Source: Chitinophagales bacterium (GTDB taxonomy: Bacteria; Bacteroidota; Bacteroidia; Chitinophagales; Saprospiraceae). From it: 64,000 nucleotides of DNA. Location of the stretch: contig JAAFJY010000030.1 of NCBI GenBank assembly GCA_013299105.1, positions 40,148-104,147 of the forward strand, read 5' to 3'. A program made the position numbers and the translations under genes. This document shows, piece by piece, positions 26,166-35,541 of this stretch. The notes under the pieces were generated by a model. That model ran no database searches, had not been told where the DNA came from, and worked only from the letters and a program-made list of their open reading frames with translations. How positions within the stretch are numbered: position 1 is the stretch's first letter; every line of letters begins with the position of its first letter.

Positions 26166-28601
26166 ATGAACTGCTGGGAAGCTCACTTGGATAAGCTGAA
26201 AAAAATACTTTTGGGACTCTCATTGGTGTGGAGCATTGCTTTGTCGGCCCAAACTGGCATCATCAAAGGCGTGATTCGCGACAAATTGAGCAATGAGCCT
26301 ATCGGGTTTGCCAATGTGCTGCTAGTGGGAACTGACAAGGGTACCACCAGCGACGAAAACGGAGCTTACGAAATCACGGGCCTTACGCCAGGTTTGTACA
26401 ACCTGCGCTTCAGCTTTGTGGGTTACGAGGACAATACAGCTTTTGAGGTGCAAGTCAGCAACAACAAGCCTGCGATAGTGGACATGGAATTGGGCACTTC
26501 TTCCCAAAAATTGGAAGAAGTGGTGATCAAAGCCCCTCCGTTCAAGAAAACCGAAGAAAGCCCAGTCTCCCTGCGCACCATCGGCGTGGCCGAAATCCAG
26601 CGCAACCCCGGTGGCAACCGCGACATCTCAAAAGTGGTGCAAACCCTGCCCGGCGTGACCATCACACCCGCTTTTCGCAACGACCTGATCATTCGAGGTG
26701 GCGCGCCGAACGAGAATCGCTTTTTTCTGGATGAAGTGGAAGTGCCCAACATCAACCACTTTGCGACCCAAGGAGCATCGGGTGGCCCCGTAGGCTTGAT
26801 CAACGTGAATTTCATCAACGATGTGGATTTTTTCAGCGGTGCTTTCCCCGCCAATCGGGGCAATGCCGTGAGTTCAGTCTTCAATTTTCGCCAGCGCGAT
26901 GGGCGCGACGACCGCATTGGCGGTACTTTCATGGTCAGTGCCACCGATATTGGGCTTACCCTGGAAGGGCCTTTGAGCGAAAAAACTACTTTCTTGTTTT
27001 CGGCCCGTCGATCTTACTTGCAGGTCTTGTTCAAGTTGTTTGAGTTGCCTTTTTTGCCCATTTACAACGATTTTCAGGCCAAAGTGAAGATTAAATTGGA
27101 TAAAAAGAACGAATTGACCTTCATTGGTCTTGGCGCTTACGATCAATTTGAACTCAATCTGGAGGCCAACGAAACCGAAGAACAACAGTCCATCCTGGAT
27201 CGTTTGCCAGAAGCGCCACAATGGAACTACACCAATGGCCTGGTGTACAAACATTACCGCACCAATGGCTATTACACGGTGGTGTTGAGCCGCAACATGC
27301 TCGACAACAAAGCCACCAAGTACTTCAACAATGACAAAAGCCGAGCTGAAAATCTGATTCTCGACTACGGATCGCAAGAAATCGAAAACAAGCTGCGCAT
27401 AGAAAACACCATCCGCAGCGGGGATTACCGCATCAATTATGGCCTGAGCTACGAGTTTGCGCGCTACAACAACCGCACCTTCAACCGCATTTTCACTGCC
27501 GCCGGAGCACAAACCATCGACTATCGCAGTGCATTCAACCTCAACAAATATGCAGCTTTCGGGCAGATTAGCCGCAAGTTGCTCGACAGCCGCCTGACCC
27601 TTTCAGCGGGGCTTCGCATGGATGGCAACAATTACTCCGATGACATGTCGAATCCCCTGGACCAATTGTCGCCTCGTTTTTCGGCCTCGTACAACCTCAG
27701 TCCAAAATTTGCCATCAACTTCAATGCGGGCATTTTTTACCAATTGCCGCCTTACACCATCCTGGGTTTCCAACAGAACAATGAGTTTGTGAACCGCAGC
27801 AACGACATCACTTACATCCGCAACCGTCAATTGGTAGCGGGTATCGAACTGAATACCGATTTCAACGCCCGCTTTACCATCGAAGGGTTTTACAAGGGCT
27901 ACAGCAACTATCCCTTCCTTTTGCGCGAGCGCATCAGCCTGGCCAACCTGGGCGGTGACTTTGGGGTAGTGGGCAACGAACCCGCCACACCTACTTCGGA
28001 AGGCCGGAGTTATGGGGTGGAAGTTTTGTTCCAACAGCGCTTGTTCAAGGGTTTTTATGGCATTGCGGCTTATACTTTAGGGCGCAGCGAATTCACCAAT
28101 GGCAACAACAACGAGTTCTTGGCCTCCGCTTGGGATGCCCGACACATTGTCAACCTTACTTTGGGTAAAAAATGGGGCAAAAACTGGGAAGCGGGCCTCA
28201 ACTGGCGTTTCCAAAGCGGCCTTCCACGCACCCCTTTTGCCGACAACTCCAGCCTGGTGGCCAATTGGAACGTGAACTTTCGGGGCATCCCCGATTACAG
28301 CCGCATCAACAGCGAGCGCAGCGGCCCGATCAATTTCCTCGATTTTCGCATCGACAAAAAATGGTTTTTCCCCAAATGGAGCCTGAATCTCTATTTTGAC
28401 ATCGAAAATGCGTTCAGTGCCTCGGTGCCTACGCCTGAGCTAGTGCTCGACCGCCCACTTGATGCCACAGGCAAGCCTACGGGCGGTGGCGTAATCGAAA
28501 ACCCTACTGCTCCCAACAATTTGCAGCGCTACAAAGTCAAAACCATCGACAATGCACAGGGGCAGTCGATTCCTAGTATTGGGGTGATGGTGGAGTGGTA
28601 G
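26166..28601 (+). CDS. TonB-dependent outer-membrane receptor with carboxypeptidase-like N-domain
   Basis: About 811 residues from the ATG at 26166, with the signal peptide ending WSIALSAQ. A regulatory-like beta-sandwich (IIKGVIRDKLSNEPIGFANV through LRFSFVGYED) is followed by a plug (NRDISKVVQTLPGVTITPAF, DLIIRGGAPNENRFFLDEVE) and a long 22-strand-type barrel. The extra N-domain is typical of Bacteroidota receptors. The gene stands alone without a SusD partner, so the substrate is unknown; an iron complex or peptide is possible. It ends in the terminal beta-strand IPSIGVMVEW. A heptanucleotide repeat follows the stop. Confidence 0.95.
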   Translation: MNCWEAHLDKLKKILLGLSLVWSIALSAQTGIIKGVIRDKLSNEPIGFANVLLVGTDKGTTSDENGAYEITGLTPGLYNLRFSFVGYEDNTAFEVQVSNNKPAIVDMELGTSSQKLEEVVIKAPPFKKTEESPVSLRTIGVAEIQRNPGGNRDISKVVQTLPGVTITPAFRNDLIIRGGAPNENRFFLDEVEVPNINHFATQGASGGPVGLINVNFINDVDFFSGAFPANRGNAVSSVFNFRQRDGRDDRIGGTFMVSATDIGLTLEGPLSEKTTFLFSARRSYLQVLFKLFELPFLPIYNDFQAKVKIKLDKKNELTFIGLGAYDQFELNLEANETEEQQSILDRLPEAPQWNYTNGLVYKHYRTNGYYTVVLSRNMLDNKATKYFNNDKSRAENLILDYGSQEIENKLRIENTIRSGDYRINYGLSYEFARYNNRTFNRIFTAAGAQTIDYRSAFNLNKYAAFGQISRKLLDSRLTLSAGLRMDGNNYSDDMSNPLDQLSPRFSASYNLSPKFAINFNAGIFYQLPPYTILGFQQNNEFVNRSNDITYIRNRQLVAGIELNTDFNARFTIEGFYKGYSNYPFLLRERISLANLGGDFGVVGNEPATPTSEGRSYGVEVLFQQRLFKGFYGIAAYTLGRSEFTNGNNNEFLASAWDARHIVNLTLGKKWGKNWEAGLNWRFQSGLPRTPFADNSSLVANWNVNFRGIPDYSRINSERSGPINFLDFRIDKKWFFPKWSLNLYFDIENAFSASVPTPELVLDRPLDATGKPTGGGVIENPTAPNNLQRYKVKTIDNAQGQSIPSIGVMVEW

Positions 28602-28603
28602 TT

Positions 28604-28652
28604 GTTAATGGTTAATGGTTAATGGTTAATGGTTAATGGTTAATGGTTAATG
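28604..28652. repeat. Seven tandem GTTAATG heptamers
   Basis: GTTAATG repeated seven times directly after the receptor stop codon. A complementary series (CCATTAACAACTAAC-type units) occupies ~28842-28890, just before the next gene's stop. The two could pair as a long stem between converging transcripts. The rest of 28653-28891 holds a CTCACGCAGAGAGTGAG hairpin at ~28690-28710 and no gene. Confidence 0.85.
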
Positions 28653-28891
28653 GTTGAACGCAACTTTCGATAAAATATTCAAATGCTATGGCTCACGCAG
28701 AGAGTGAGCCGTGGTATTTGAACCATAATAGTATTTGTACAAAATTTGCATTAAAAAATTTTGTTACAAAATGAAAACTTTACTTGAAAATCCTAAGGAG
28801 AGTCATTTCACACCAAGCTGGTTAGCGAGTCCCAAGTCATAACAACTAACCATTAACAACTAACAACTAACAATTAACAACTAACCATTAT

Positions 28892-30604
28892 TTACTGCCG
28901 TTCATTTTCCATGTCGGGGAACATGCGCACGTCGTAATCCACGGGAGTGGCCACCGTTTTTTCATTGCGCCCGCTGAACATGGCCACTGCACGGTTAGAA
29001 AATTGGAAACTACCTCGAACCTCGGATAAGCGGCCAGCACGGGCTTCCTCATAAATCGAATTGGCACGAATCCGGCTCTTGGTCATGGCTGCGGTGCCAC
29101 TGCCATCGGTATAAGTTTCACGGACATTGAGGTAGGCTTGGATCAGGTTACGTTCTTCCGGATCACCCATCAGCGAAGGATTGGTTAGGCCCGTTTGTTG
29201 CATCGCAATACCTACACAATTCACCACCCAAGAAGGCCGATTGACGTGGTTGTCGAGCAGCAGCGCTACCCCAAAGGCCGAAGTAATGATCTGGCTAAGG
29301 GAGTTGCCAAATATTTGCGGATAGTTTTTCCAGTAAAAGTTTTTCAAACGATCCAAAGCATGCTCTACTTGAACAGTTTGAAAATCAGGCTCTTGCAAGG
29401 CCCTCCAAAAGTAATAACCCCAAGCTGGGTCGCGGAACTGGTCTTTGGCAGGGCCTGAATTGACGGGGGCCCCATTGAGGATCAAATGGCCATATGTAGT
29501 ATTGGTTTCGTTGCTCACGTCCAGGCCAAGCGCAGGAAAATGTCGGTTAAACGTAACCGGGAATTGGGTTTTCAGTTTTTTCAAAATAGCTGGTAGCTCT
29601 CCTGCCCGTTCTGCCCGTCCGAGGGTCCACTGGTAAATCCCGATGCTCAAGAAACCCGCGTCGTAAGAGTTGATGGCATCCAGGCGGCCTTCATTTTTGG
29701 AGATGGCTTCGATCACTTGCAAGGCCGAGGGCGTCATGTCCAGGTCCATCAAGCGGTTTTTATTTTGCTCTACAAAATTGATCGTGCTGTTGAAACCTGG
29801 CGTAGACACGCCGATCGGCACGTGTTTGCGAAACTGGATTTGTTTGACCCCATCGGTGATAACGATAGTTGTGCCCAGATCGTTGATGCTCAAAGGCTGA
29901 CCAGCGTTGGGCCGATTATTAAAGAAATTATCAGGATTATTACCAGGATTACTGGTGTTATTATTTCCTGGGTTATTAACTGGATTGGAGGGTTGATTAG
30001 GTGGTAAATTGGGGTTGGGCTGACCAGGATTGGGTCTAGTATTTGGATTGATTTTTTGCAAGCCATCACCATAGAGTGTGTAAACATCATTGAGCAGTTG
30101 CAAGGCGACTGTTTCGGTCAACTGACTGCCATCCACATTGCGGATGTTGCGGCGCTGGGCGTAATTGCGTAAGGTTTCTTGCGGCGTCAGGCCTGTAACT
30201 CCGGTCATTTCCAGCAGTTCTTTCAGGGCTTGGCTGTTTTGCCCATTCTGTGCTACCAGGTCAAAAACCTGGGTAAAACGCCCACTGACTACGGCATTTT
30301 CCAGCAATTTGAGTTGAGCCAGGCTTTCATGGCGTTCCACCATTGTGGCTCCTAAGAATGGCGAAACAAAGCGGCCATTTACGTTCAAGCGGTTGCGTTG
30401 GGCAAAACTACTGATAGCGTTGACCAAATCATCGCTGTATGTGTTGTTGTTTCGATTGAAGTCGCCCCCGAGCTCGCGAGAGAAGCCCAGGTCATACAAC
30501 AAGTCGCGAAACGCAGCCACGTAGCTATTGCGGGCCTGGTAGGTCAAATAACGGCTGATGGAATTGGTGCGTAGCAGGTCTCGGATTGGTTCTATGTTTG
30601 CCAT
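28892..30604 (-). CDS. Lysozyme/chitosanase-like protein with Asn-Pro linker
   Basis: 570 residues, no signal peptide. The N-terminal ~190 residues are helical and include a peptidoglycan-binding-like part (YSDDLVNAISSFAQRNRLNV). A low-complexity Asn/Pro/Gly linker covers ~195-245 (PNPNLPPNQPSNPVNN). The C-terminal ~300 residues contain VIEAISKNEGRLDAINSYDA then FLSIGIYQWTLG, an E...D arrangement that recalls lysozyme-like or GH46 chitosanase folds. Relatives of this build are found in phage-like and contractile-injection clusters, but no such genes are nearby. The enzyme role is an inference from that segment only. Confidence 0.5.
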   Translation of the reverse strand: MANIEPIRDLLRTNSISRYLTYQARNSYVAAFRDLLYDLGFSRELGGDFNRNNNTYSDDLVNAISSFAQRNRLNVNGRFVSPFLGATMVERHESLAQLKLLENAVVSGRFTQVFDLVAQNGQNSQALKELLEMTGVTGLTPQETLRNYAQRRNIRNVDGSQLTETVALQLLNDVYTLYGDGLQKINPNTRPNPGQPNPNLPPNQPSNPVNNPGNNNTSNPGNNPDNFFNNRPNAGQPLSINDLGTTIVITDGVKQIQFRKHVPIGVSTPGFNSTINFVEQNKNRLMDLDMTPSALQVIEAISKNEGRLDAINSYDAGFLSIGIYQWTLGRAERAGELPAILKKLKTQFPVTFNRHFPALGLDVSNETNTTYGHLILNGAPVNSGPAKDQFRDPAWGYYFWRALQEPDFQTVQVEHALDRLKNFYWKNYPQIFGNSLSQIITSAFGVALLLDNHVNRPSWVVNCVGIAMQQTGLTNPSLMGDPEERNLIQAYLNVRETYTDGSGTAAMTKSRIRANSIYEEARAGRLSEVRGSFQFSNRAVAMFSGRNEKTVATPVDYDVRMFPDMENERQ

Positions 30605-30706
30605 ATCGCAAGGGTTTTAGAATGGGGTTTTGATTTTTTTCAGGCCAAAAGCAAAGAAAGCTTGCTTTTCAGTTCCTAAAAATCACTCTTTTTTTCCATA
30701 AAACAA

Positions 30707-30796
30707 AACGCGGCAATATTACTTTGCAGCATATGGGGCAAAAAGCTTAACATTTGTCAGGCTTTTTGACCTTTTACTGCGGAATATTGCCGCGTT
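30707..30796 (-). terminator. Nested hairpins after rplT
   Basis: Outer perfect 14-bp inverted repeat AACGCGGCAATATT (30707-30720) with its complement (30783-30796). An inner AAAAAGC/GCTTTTT pair lies at 30740-30767. It is located 39 bp after the rplT stop. Probably the terminator of the rpmI-rplT transcript; the large loop is unusual. Confidence 0.6.
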
Positions 30797-30834
30797 AGCG
30801 CCTTCTGAAAGGTTAAAATCGACTTAGAAGCGAT

Positions 30835-31179
30835 TTATTTTACCGAATCAACGATTGTCTTGAAGGCAGCTGGATTGTTCAGCGCCAAATCAGCCAAGAC
30901 TTTGCGATTCAGTTGGATATCTGCTTGTGCCAAACCGTGCATGAGACGGCTGTAGCTGATGCCGTGCATACGAGCACCTGCGTTGATACGGGCAATCCAC
31001 AGGCGACGATAAGCGCGTTTTTTAGCGCGACGGTCGCGATAGGCATAACCCATTGCTTTGTCCAAGGCGTTTTTTGCAACGGTAAGGACCTTGGAGCGTG
31101 CACCAAAGAAACCGCGAGCGGCCTTCAATACTTTTTTGCGGCGGGCGCGAGAGGCCACCGCGTTTACTGAACGTGGCAT
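30835..31179 (-). CDS. rplT: 50S ribosomal protein L20
   Basis: 114 residues, the normal length. [40 protein letters not shown] and [20 protein letters not shown] are the standard L20 signature. It binds 23S rRNA early in 50S assembly. Second gene after rpmI (100-bp gap), as in most bacteria. infC, which normally leads this operon, is not upstream here. Confidence 0.99.
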   Translation of the reverse strand: MPRSVNAVASRARRKKVLKAARGFFGARSKVLTVAKNALDKAMGYAYRDRRAKKRAYRRLWIARINAGARMHGISYSRLMHGLAQADIQLNRKVLADLALNNPAAFKTIVDSVK

Positions 31180-31278
31180 AATACCATTTTTTAGTTCAAT
31201 ACAGGGATCACGAACTTTATAGTGATGCTTTCGCCTGTATTCTCGTTAAACAATGTTTGCTGCTGCTTGTGCTAATGG

Positions 31279-31476
31279 TTAAGCTTTACACAACATGCGC
31301 AGTACGCGCTTTTCATCGGCCTCATTCACCAGCGTGGAATCGCGGTGAGCCAGCTTGCCGCGCTTGCTTTTGTTGCGCATCAAGTGAGAGGTATTGGCCT
31401 GAAAGCGCTTTACTTTACCGGAACCAGTCACCCTGAAACGCTTCTTGGCGCTGGAGTGCGTCTTCATCTTTGGCAT
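31279..31476 (-). CDS. rpmI: 50S ribosomal protein L35
   Basis: 65 residues, [20 protein letters not shown] onwards, with [20 protein letters not shown]: a standard L35. It lies upstream of rplT. A TACCTTTG box at 31539-31546 (minus) is ~63 bp before the start and suggests that rpmI-rplT has its own promoter here instead of depending on infC. Confidence 0.98.
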   Translation of the reverse strand: MPKMKTHSSAKKRFRVTGSGKVKRFQANTSHLMRNKSKRGKLAHRDSTLVNEADEKRVLRMLCKA

Positions 31477-31538
31477 TGTACACTCAATTTTATCATTAAT
31501 ACCAGTGCAGATTGCTCTACCCTAGTCCATAAGGACCG

Positions 31539-31546
31539 CAAAGGTA
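31539..31546 (-). promoter_or_regulatory. Promoter -7 box of rpmI-rplT
   Basis: Minus strand TACCTTTG matches TAnnTTTG. It is followed by a small hairpin (GGTCC-TTAT-GGACT) at the predicted transcript start. The gap 31477-31894 holds this box, the family A element at 31751, and ~170 bp with nothing recognised. Confidence 0.6.
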
Positions 31547-31750
31547 AGGATTCTTGTCGATTATTTCCTTTCGAGTTGAGATTTTTTTAGTGAAAAAGAT
31601 CGAAGATGGCCCGAAACAAGGCTTTTCGAGCTCGATTCGGTGTTAAGATCCTGCTTTTACTTGCTCAGAAAGGAAAAAAAGGTGAAATTGAAGGATCGTT
31701 TTGAGAAAATACAGATATTTCCGAAGTGGAAAACTCTTCAACTCAATGCC

Positions 31751-31892
31751 TAAGGGAGCGTAAAAAAGAAGGTAAACGGGTTTGGGTTTAGTGAGAAAAG
31801 AAAAACAACTGGATGAAAGGAAGTTGTGTTCTTTTTTTTGCTAGACCTCAAAAGCAAATGTTTTTGCCTTATTTCAGCTCAAATACTAAAAG
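31751..31892 (-). repeat. Foldback element family A, copy 2 (inverted)
   Basis: Reads TAAGGGAGCGTAAAAAAGAA at the left and TTTCAGCTCAAATACTAAAAG at the right, the reverse complement of the other copies. It ends 2 bp before the start codon of the PorE-like gene, so the whole 5' leader of that gene is element sequence. Confidence 0.85.
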
Positions 31893-31894
31893 AT

Positions 31895-33910
31895 ATGATC
31901 CCTAAAACTTTTACCTTCCTAAAAACCACGCTACTTGCACTTGTTGTTTTGCTGGCGATGCCCTTGTTTGCTCAAAAAAACATGGAGTTGGCAGTTGAAA
32001 ATATCAAGCAAGGCGACATTGCTTTCAGTTCCCAAAAATACCAAAAAGCGATCAAATTTTACAAAGATGCACTGGCCATTGAAGACAGCCTGACGATTGC
32101 CTACTGGGGCTTGGGGCAAGCTTACATGCTGCTCAACGAACACCAAGAGGCCCTGAACAGCTATCTGAAAATCATTGAGCGCAGCCCTAAGTTTTCGCGC
32201 ATGGTGTATTATCTCGTCGCGGAGATGTACTATAAGGTAGGAAAACCCAGCCGCGCCATCGGTTATTATGAGCAGTTTTTGAAGCTCCAGCAAATCGACG
32301 ATGGTTCCTTTACCCTCGCTGGCGACCACGAAGTAGCAATGGAAGCAGAGGCCCTGGCCAAAACCCCTTCCGCCATTCAATCCTGCGTAAAATCCCTTGA
32401 TCCTAAGAATAACCTGATGCAAGACGCAAGGGTATTCAATCTGGGGCCTGCCATCAACGACAAGCACGACCAATATTTTCCTTGCCTTTCCAATGACCAG
32501 AACATCCTGTATTATACCCGCATGAGCGCTACTGGCCGGGATGAAGACCTGTATGTCAGTACCAAAACACCCAGTGGCGGCTGGAGAATTGGCGTACCCG
32601 CCAATAATGTCTTTAACAGTAAGCTTGATGAAGGCATGACCACCCTGGTGCGCGATGGTCGCCGCATGTTTTTTACTGCCTGCAAAAGAGATGGGATAAT
32701 GGGTGGCTGCGACATTTGGGAAGCCATTGTTGATGGCATGGAGGTCAAAGAAGTCAACGCCATCGAAGGGCATCCCAATTCTGAAAAATGGGAATCACAA
32801 GCTGCCATCAGTTGTGATGGTCGAACCCTGTTTTTTTCCAGTACCCGCGAAGGCGGACTGGGTGGGGCTGATTTGTGGTTCAGCAAAAAAAATGTGGATG
32901 GGACCTGGAGCGAACCCAAAAACCTGGGGCCCCGGATCAATACTCCACAAGATGAGGAGTCGCCCTTCATCAGCAATGATGGACAGACCCTGTTTTTTAC
33001 TTCCACCGGGCACCCCTCTTTTGGTGACCAAGACATTTACATGAGCGTACTTGATCCGCAAGGACGCTGGGGCGAACCCAGTAACTTGGGGCCAAAAATC
33101 AATTCACCGTTCACCGAGCGCTGCTTTTTCTTGTCTGCCGACGGCAAAAGTGGCTATTTCGCCTCCAACCGACCAGAGGGACAAGGAGGGATGGACATTT
33201 ACCTGATCAAGTTCGCAGAAGCGATCCGCAGTAGGCCCATTACTTTTGTGGAGGGCTTGGTAAGAGACGCCACCACGGAAGTAGGGGTCTCGACCATCAT
33301 AAACATTACGGGCCGCGAGCCCATCAAAACCGACATTGATGGCCGTTTTTTCATTTGCATGCCTTCCAACAACAACCTGGATGTAAGAGTGCGCGAAAGC
33401 GGCTACCACCCCTACGAGCACCAATACACCATCCCGGAGTGGGAAAACAATAAATTTTATACGGTAGAGATCCGCCTGGACCCCCTCGAAGCCAAAAAGG
33501 CCAGTACCAAAACCGCTAAAACCCCCAATCCACCACCTGTAGTCGACACCACTACTACGGCCATCCCGCCCCGTATTCGCAAAAACCAAAGGCAAAACCA
33601 CACCATCATTTTCCGCTTTGACAGCGATGAATTGGAGGCCGATGAGCTGGAAAAATTCGTGGACTTCATCGCTAAAATCAATGTCAAGGACATTCAACGG
33701 GTAGAAATCAATGGCTACGCCGACGACATTGGCGACGACCGCTATAACCTGGAGCTATCAGAAAAGAGGGCCAAAAAAATTGCTTCTATGCTCTTTCAAC
33801 GCGGTTACCCCATCAATCGCATCGACATGCGAGGCTTGGGCGAATTGCGCGATGGCAAGGAGAAAAAGCAAAATCGCAAGGTAGAACTAAAGATTATAAC
33901 TTTGGAGTGA
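31895..33910 (+). CDS. PorE-like OmpA/TPR/beta-propeller protein
   Basis: 671 residues from the ATG at 31895 (MIPKTFTFLKTTLLALVVLL, signal peptide ending PLFAQ). Domain order: TPR repeats (~30-130), PD40-type propeller blades (ISCDGRTLFFSSTREGGLGG, ISNDGQTLFFTSTGHPSFGD, LSADGKSGYFASNRPEGQGG), a carboxypeptidase-regulatory-like domain (~465-545), and a C-terminal OmpA domain (HTIIFRFDSDELEADELEKF, LSEKRAKKIASML). This is the order of PorE, a T9SS component that anchors to peptidoglycan. Bacteroidota carry several paralogues, so a T9SS role is likely but not certain. Confidence 0.85.
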   Translation: MIPKTFTFLKTTLLALVVLLAMPLFAQKNMELAVENIKQGDIAFSSQKYQKAIKFYKDALAIEDSLTIAYWGLGQAYMLLNEHQEALNSYLKIIERSPKFSRMVYYLVAEMYYKVGKPSRAIGYYEQFLKLQQIDDGSFTLAGDHEVAMEAEALAKTPSAIQSCVKSLDPKNNLMQDARVFNLGPAINDKHDQYFPCLSNDQNILYYTRMSATGRDEDLYVSTKTPSGGWRIGVPANNVFNSKLDEGMTTLVRDGRRMFFTACKRDGIMGGCDIWEAIVDGMEVKEVNAIEGHPNSEKWESQAAISCDGRTLFFSSTREGGLGGADLWFSKKNVDGTWSEPKNLGPRINTPQDEESPFISNDGQTLFFTSTGHPSFGDQDIYMSVLDPQGRWGEPSNLGPKINSPFTERCFFLSADGKSGYFASNRPEGQGGMDIYLIKFAEAIRSRPITFVEGLVRDATTEVGVSTIINITGREPIKTDIDGRFFICMPSNNNLDVRVRESGYHPYEHQYTIPEWENNKFYTVEIRLDPLEAKKASTKTAKTPNPPPVVDTTTTAIPPRIRKNQRQNHTIIFRFDSDELEADELEKFVDFIAKINVKDIQRVEINGYADDIGDDRYNLELSEKRAKKIASMLFQRGYPINRIDMRGLGELRDGKEKKQNRKVELKIITLE

Positions 33911-33946
33911 GGCTTCTAGCTTGCCTAAGAATTACAATTTTTCCCC

Positions 33947-33954
33947 TATCTTTG
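33947..33954 (+). promoter_or_regulatory. Promoter -7 box abutting the start codon
   Basis: TATCTTTG ends 4 bp before the ATG at 33959. If used, transcription would start at or very near the start codon and give a leaderless mRNA. The truncated copy at 35542 has the same box at 35530-35537 with the same 4-bp distance. Confidence 0.6.
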
Positions 33955-33958
33955 ACCT

Positions 33959-35482
33959 ATGGACATTCAAAGATATTCGGTTGGTTTACAGGACTTCAAA
34001 GAAATCATCACCGGGGGCTACGTTTATGTGGACAAAACCCGGTATGTACACCAGTTATTGACCACGTCCAAATATTATTTCCTCTCTCGCCCACGAAGAT
34101 TTGGAAAATCCCTATTAATCAGCACTTTATATCATCTTTTCAAAGGTGAAAAAGAACTTTTCAAGGGATTGTACATTGCGGATAAATGGAATTTTGAGGT
34201 ATACCCGATCATCAAAATTTCTTTTGCTAAGTTGTCGTATGAGCATGGGCAACTTGAAAAAGCTTTGAAGGAAAGCCTCAAAGACATAGCAATCAGCCAC
34301 GAAATTGAGCTCCGAAAAGAGGCTTTAAAGGATATTTTCCAAGAACTCATCCTATCGCTCCACACCCGTTTTCAGCAAAAAGTAGTTATCCTGATTGATG
34401 AATACGACAAACCGATCATCGATTACCTGGATGCGGATCAACTGCACTTGGCACGCGAAAATCGGGCAATTTTAAAAAGCTTTTATAGCATCCTCAAAGA
34501 TGCAGACCCCTATTTGAAACTGGTTTTCATTACAGGCATCAGCAAGTTCAGCCAAGTGAGTATTTTTTCTGATCTCAATAACTTGTACGACTTGAGCATG
34601 AGGCGAGGTTTCAATGAGATTTGCGGCATCAGCCAGGCTGAGTTGGAACACTACTTCCCCAAAGAATTGGAAACTTATGATCGGGCAAAAATCCGACATT
34701 GGTACAATGGCTACCGCTGGCACATCAAAAGTGACACCCTGTACAATCCTTTTTCCATCCTTAATTTCTTTGGCGAAGGCGATTTTTTCAACTACTGGTA
34801 CACCACTGGCACCCCCACTTTTCTGCTGGAAATGAGCAAAAGGGAACATTTTTACAAATTCTCCGAGATCACCATCAGCAGCATCAGTTTGCAATCCTTT
34901 GACTTTGAAAACATCAGTTTGGTCCCGGTGCTTTTTCAAACGGGCTATCTGACCATCAAAGATTATGATGCCCTGCTCGACAATTTTATTTTGAGTTTCC
35001 CCAACGACGAAGTAAAGGCAGCTTATTTGGAAAAATTGGCAGATACTTACATCCAGCCCACCAGTTTTCCAGCCAAAGCGATTTTGTCCAACCTGCTGAA
35101 AGCCCTGAAAGCCAAAAGTGACCAAGCCCTCATGGATGCCATCAACGCAGGGTTTGAGCACATCCCTGGCCCCATTTGGCAAAAAGAAAATGAGCACTTT
35201 TACCATGCCATTGTGCATTTGCTGTTCAGCTTATTGGGGGTTTACATCAACAGTGAAGTACACACCAAAGAAGGCCGAGCCGATGCCATGATCCAGATCG
35301 AAGAAGGCATTTTTTGCCTCGAATTCAAGTTGGACAAAAGTGCGGAAGAAGCCATCGCACAAATTCACGACAAGGGCTACCTCAAACCTCACCTGGACAA
35401 AGGCAAACCTTGCCACGCCATTGGCATCAATTTCAGCAAAGAGAATAAAAAGGTGGAGAAGTTGATCTGGGAGGAGTTGTAG
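33959..35482 (+). CDS. AAA-ATPase-like / PD-(D/E)XK nuclease protein
   Basis: 507 residues. MDIQRYSVGLQDFKEIITGG and YVYVDKTRYVHQL form the family's typical start. The P-loop is SRPRRFGKSLLISTLYHLF, the Walker B-like strand is VVILIDEYDKPIIDYL. The C-terminal nuclease-like domain shows EGRADAMIQIEEGIFCLEFK then LDKSAEEAIAQIHDKGY. These proteins are abundant, multi-copy and often mobile in Bacteroidota; their role is unknown, possibly defence-related or selfish. The first 73 residues and the promoter are duplicated at 35516-35738. Confidence 0.85.
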   Translation: MDIQRYSVGLQDFKEIITGGYVYVDKTRYVHQLLTTSKYYFLSRPRRFGKSLLISTLYHLFKGEKELFKGLYIADKWNFEVYPIIKISFAKLSYEHGQLEKALKESLKDIAISHEIELRKEALKDIFQELILSLHTRFQQKVVILIDEYDKPIIDYLDADQLHLARENRAILKSFYSILKDADPYLKLVFITGISKFSQVSIFSDLNNLYDLSMRRGFNEICGISQAELEHYFPKELETYDRAKIRHWYNGYRWHIKSDTLYNPFSILNFFGEGDFFNYWYTTGTPTFLLEMSKREHFYKFSEITISSISLQSFDFENISLVPVLFQTGYLTIKDYDALLDNFILSFPNDEVKAAYLEKLADTYIQPTSFPAKAILSNLLKALKAKSDQALMDAINAGFEHIPGPIWQKENEHFYHAIVHLLFSLLGVYINSEVHTKEGRADAMIQIEEGIFCLEFKLDKSAEEAIAQIHDKGYLKPHLDKGKPCHAIGINFSKENKKVEKLIWEEL

Positions 35483-35541
35483 CTTCAACTTCTATCTCAA
35501 TATCTGGGTAATCCATCAAATTTTCCCCCTATCTTTGGCCT

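Noticed and set aside
28604..28652. Possible CRISPR-like tandem repeat
   Set aside because: The 7-bp units are contiguous without spacers; it is a simple tandem repeat.
30835..31560. Expected infC upstream of rpmI-rplT
   Set aside because: The sequence upstream of rpmI holds only a promoter box and a repeat element; no initiation factor IF-3 frame is present in the window.
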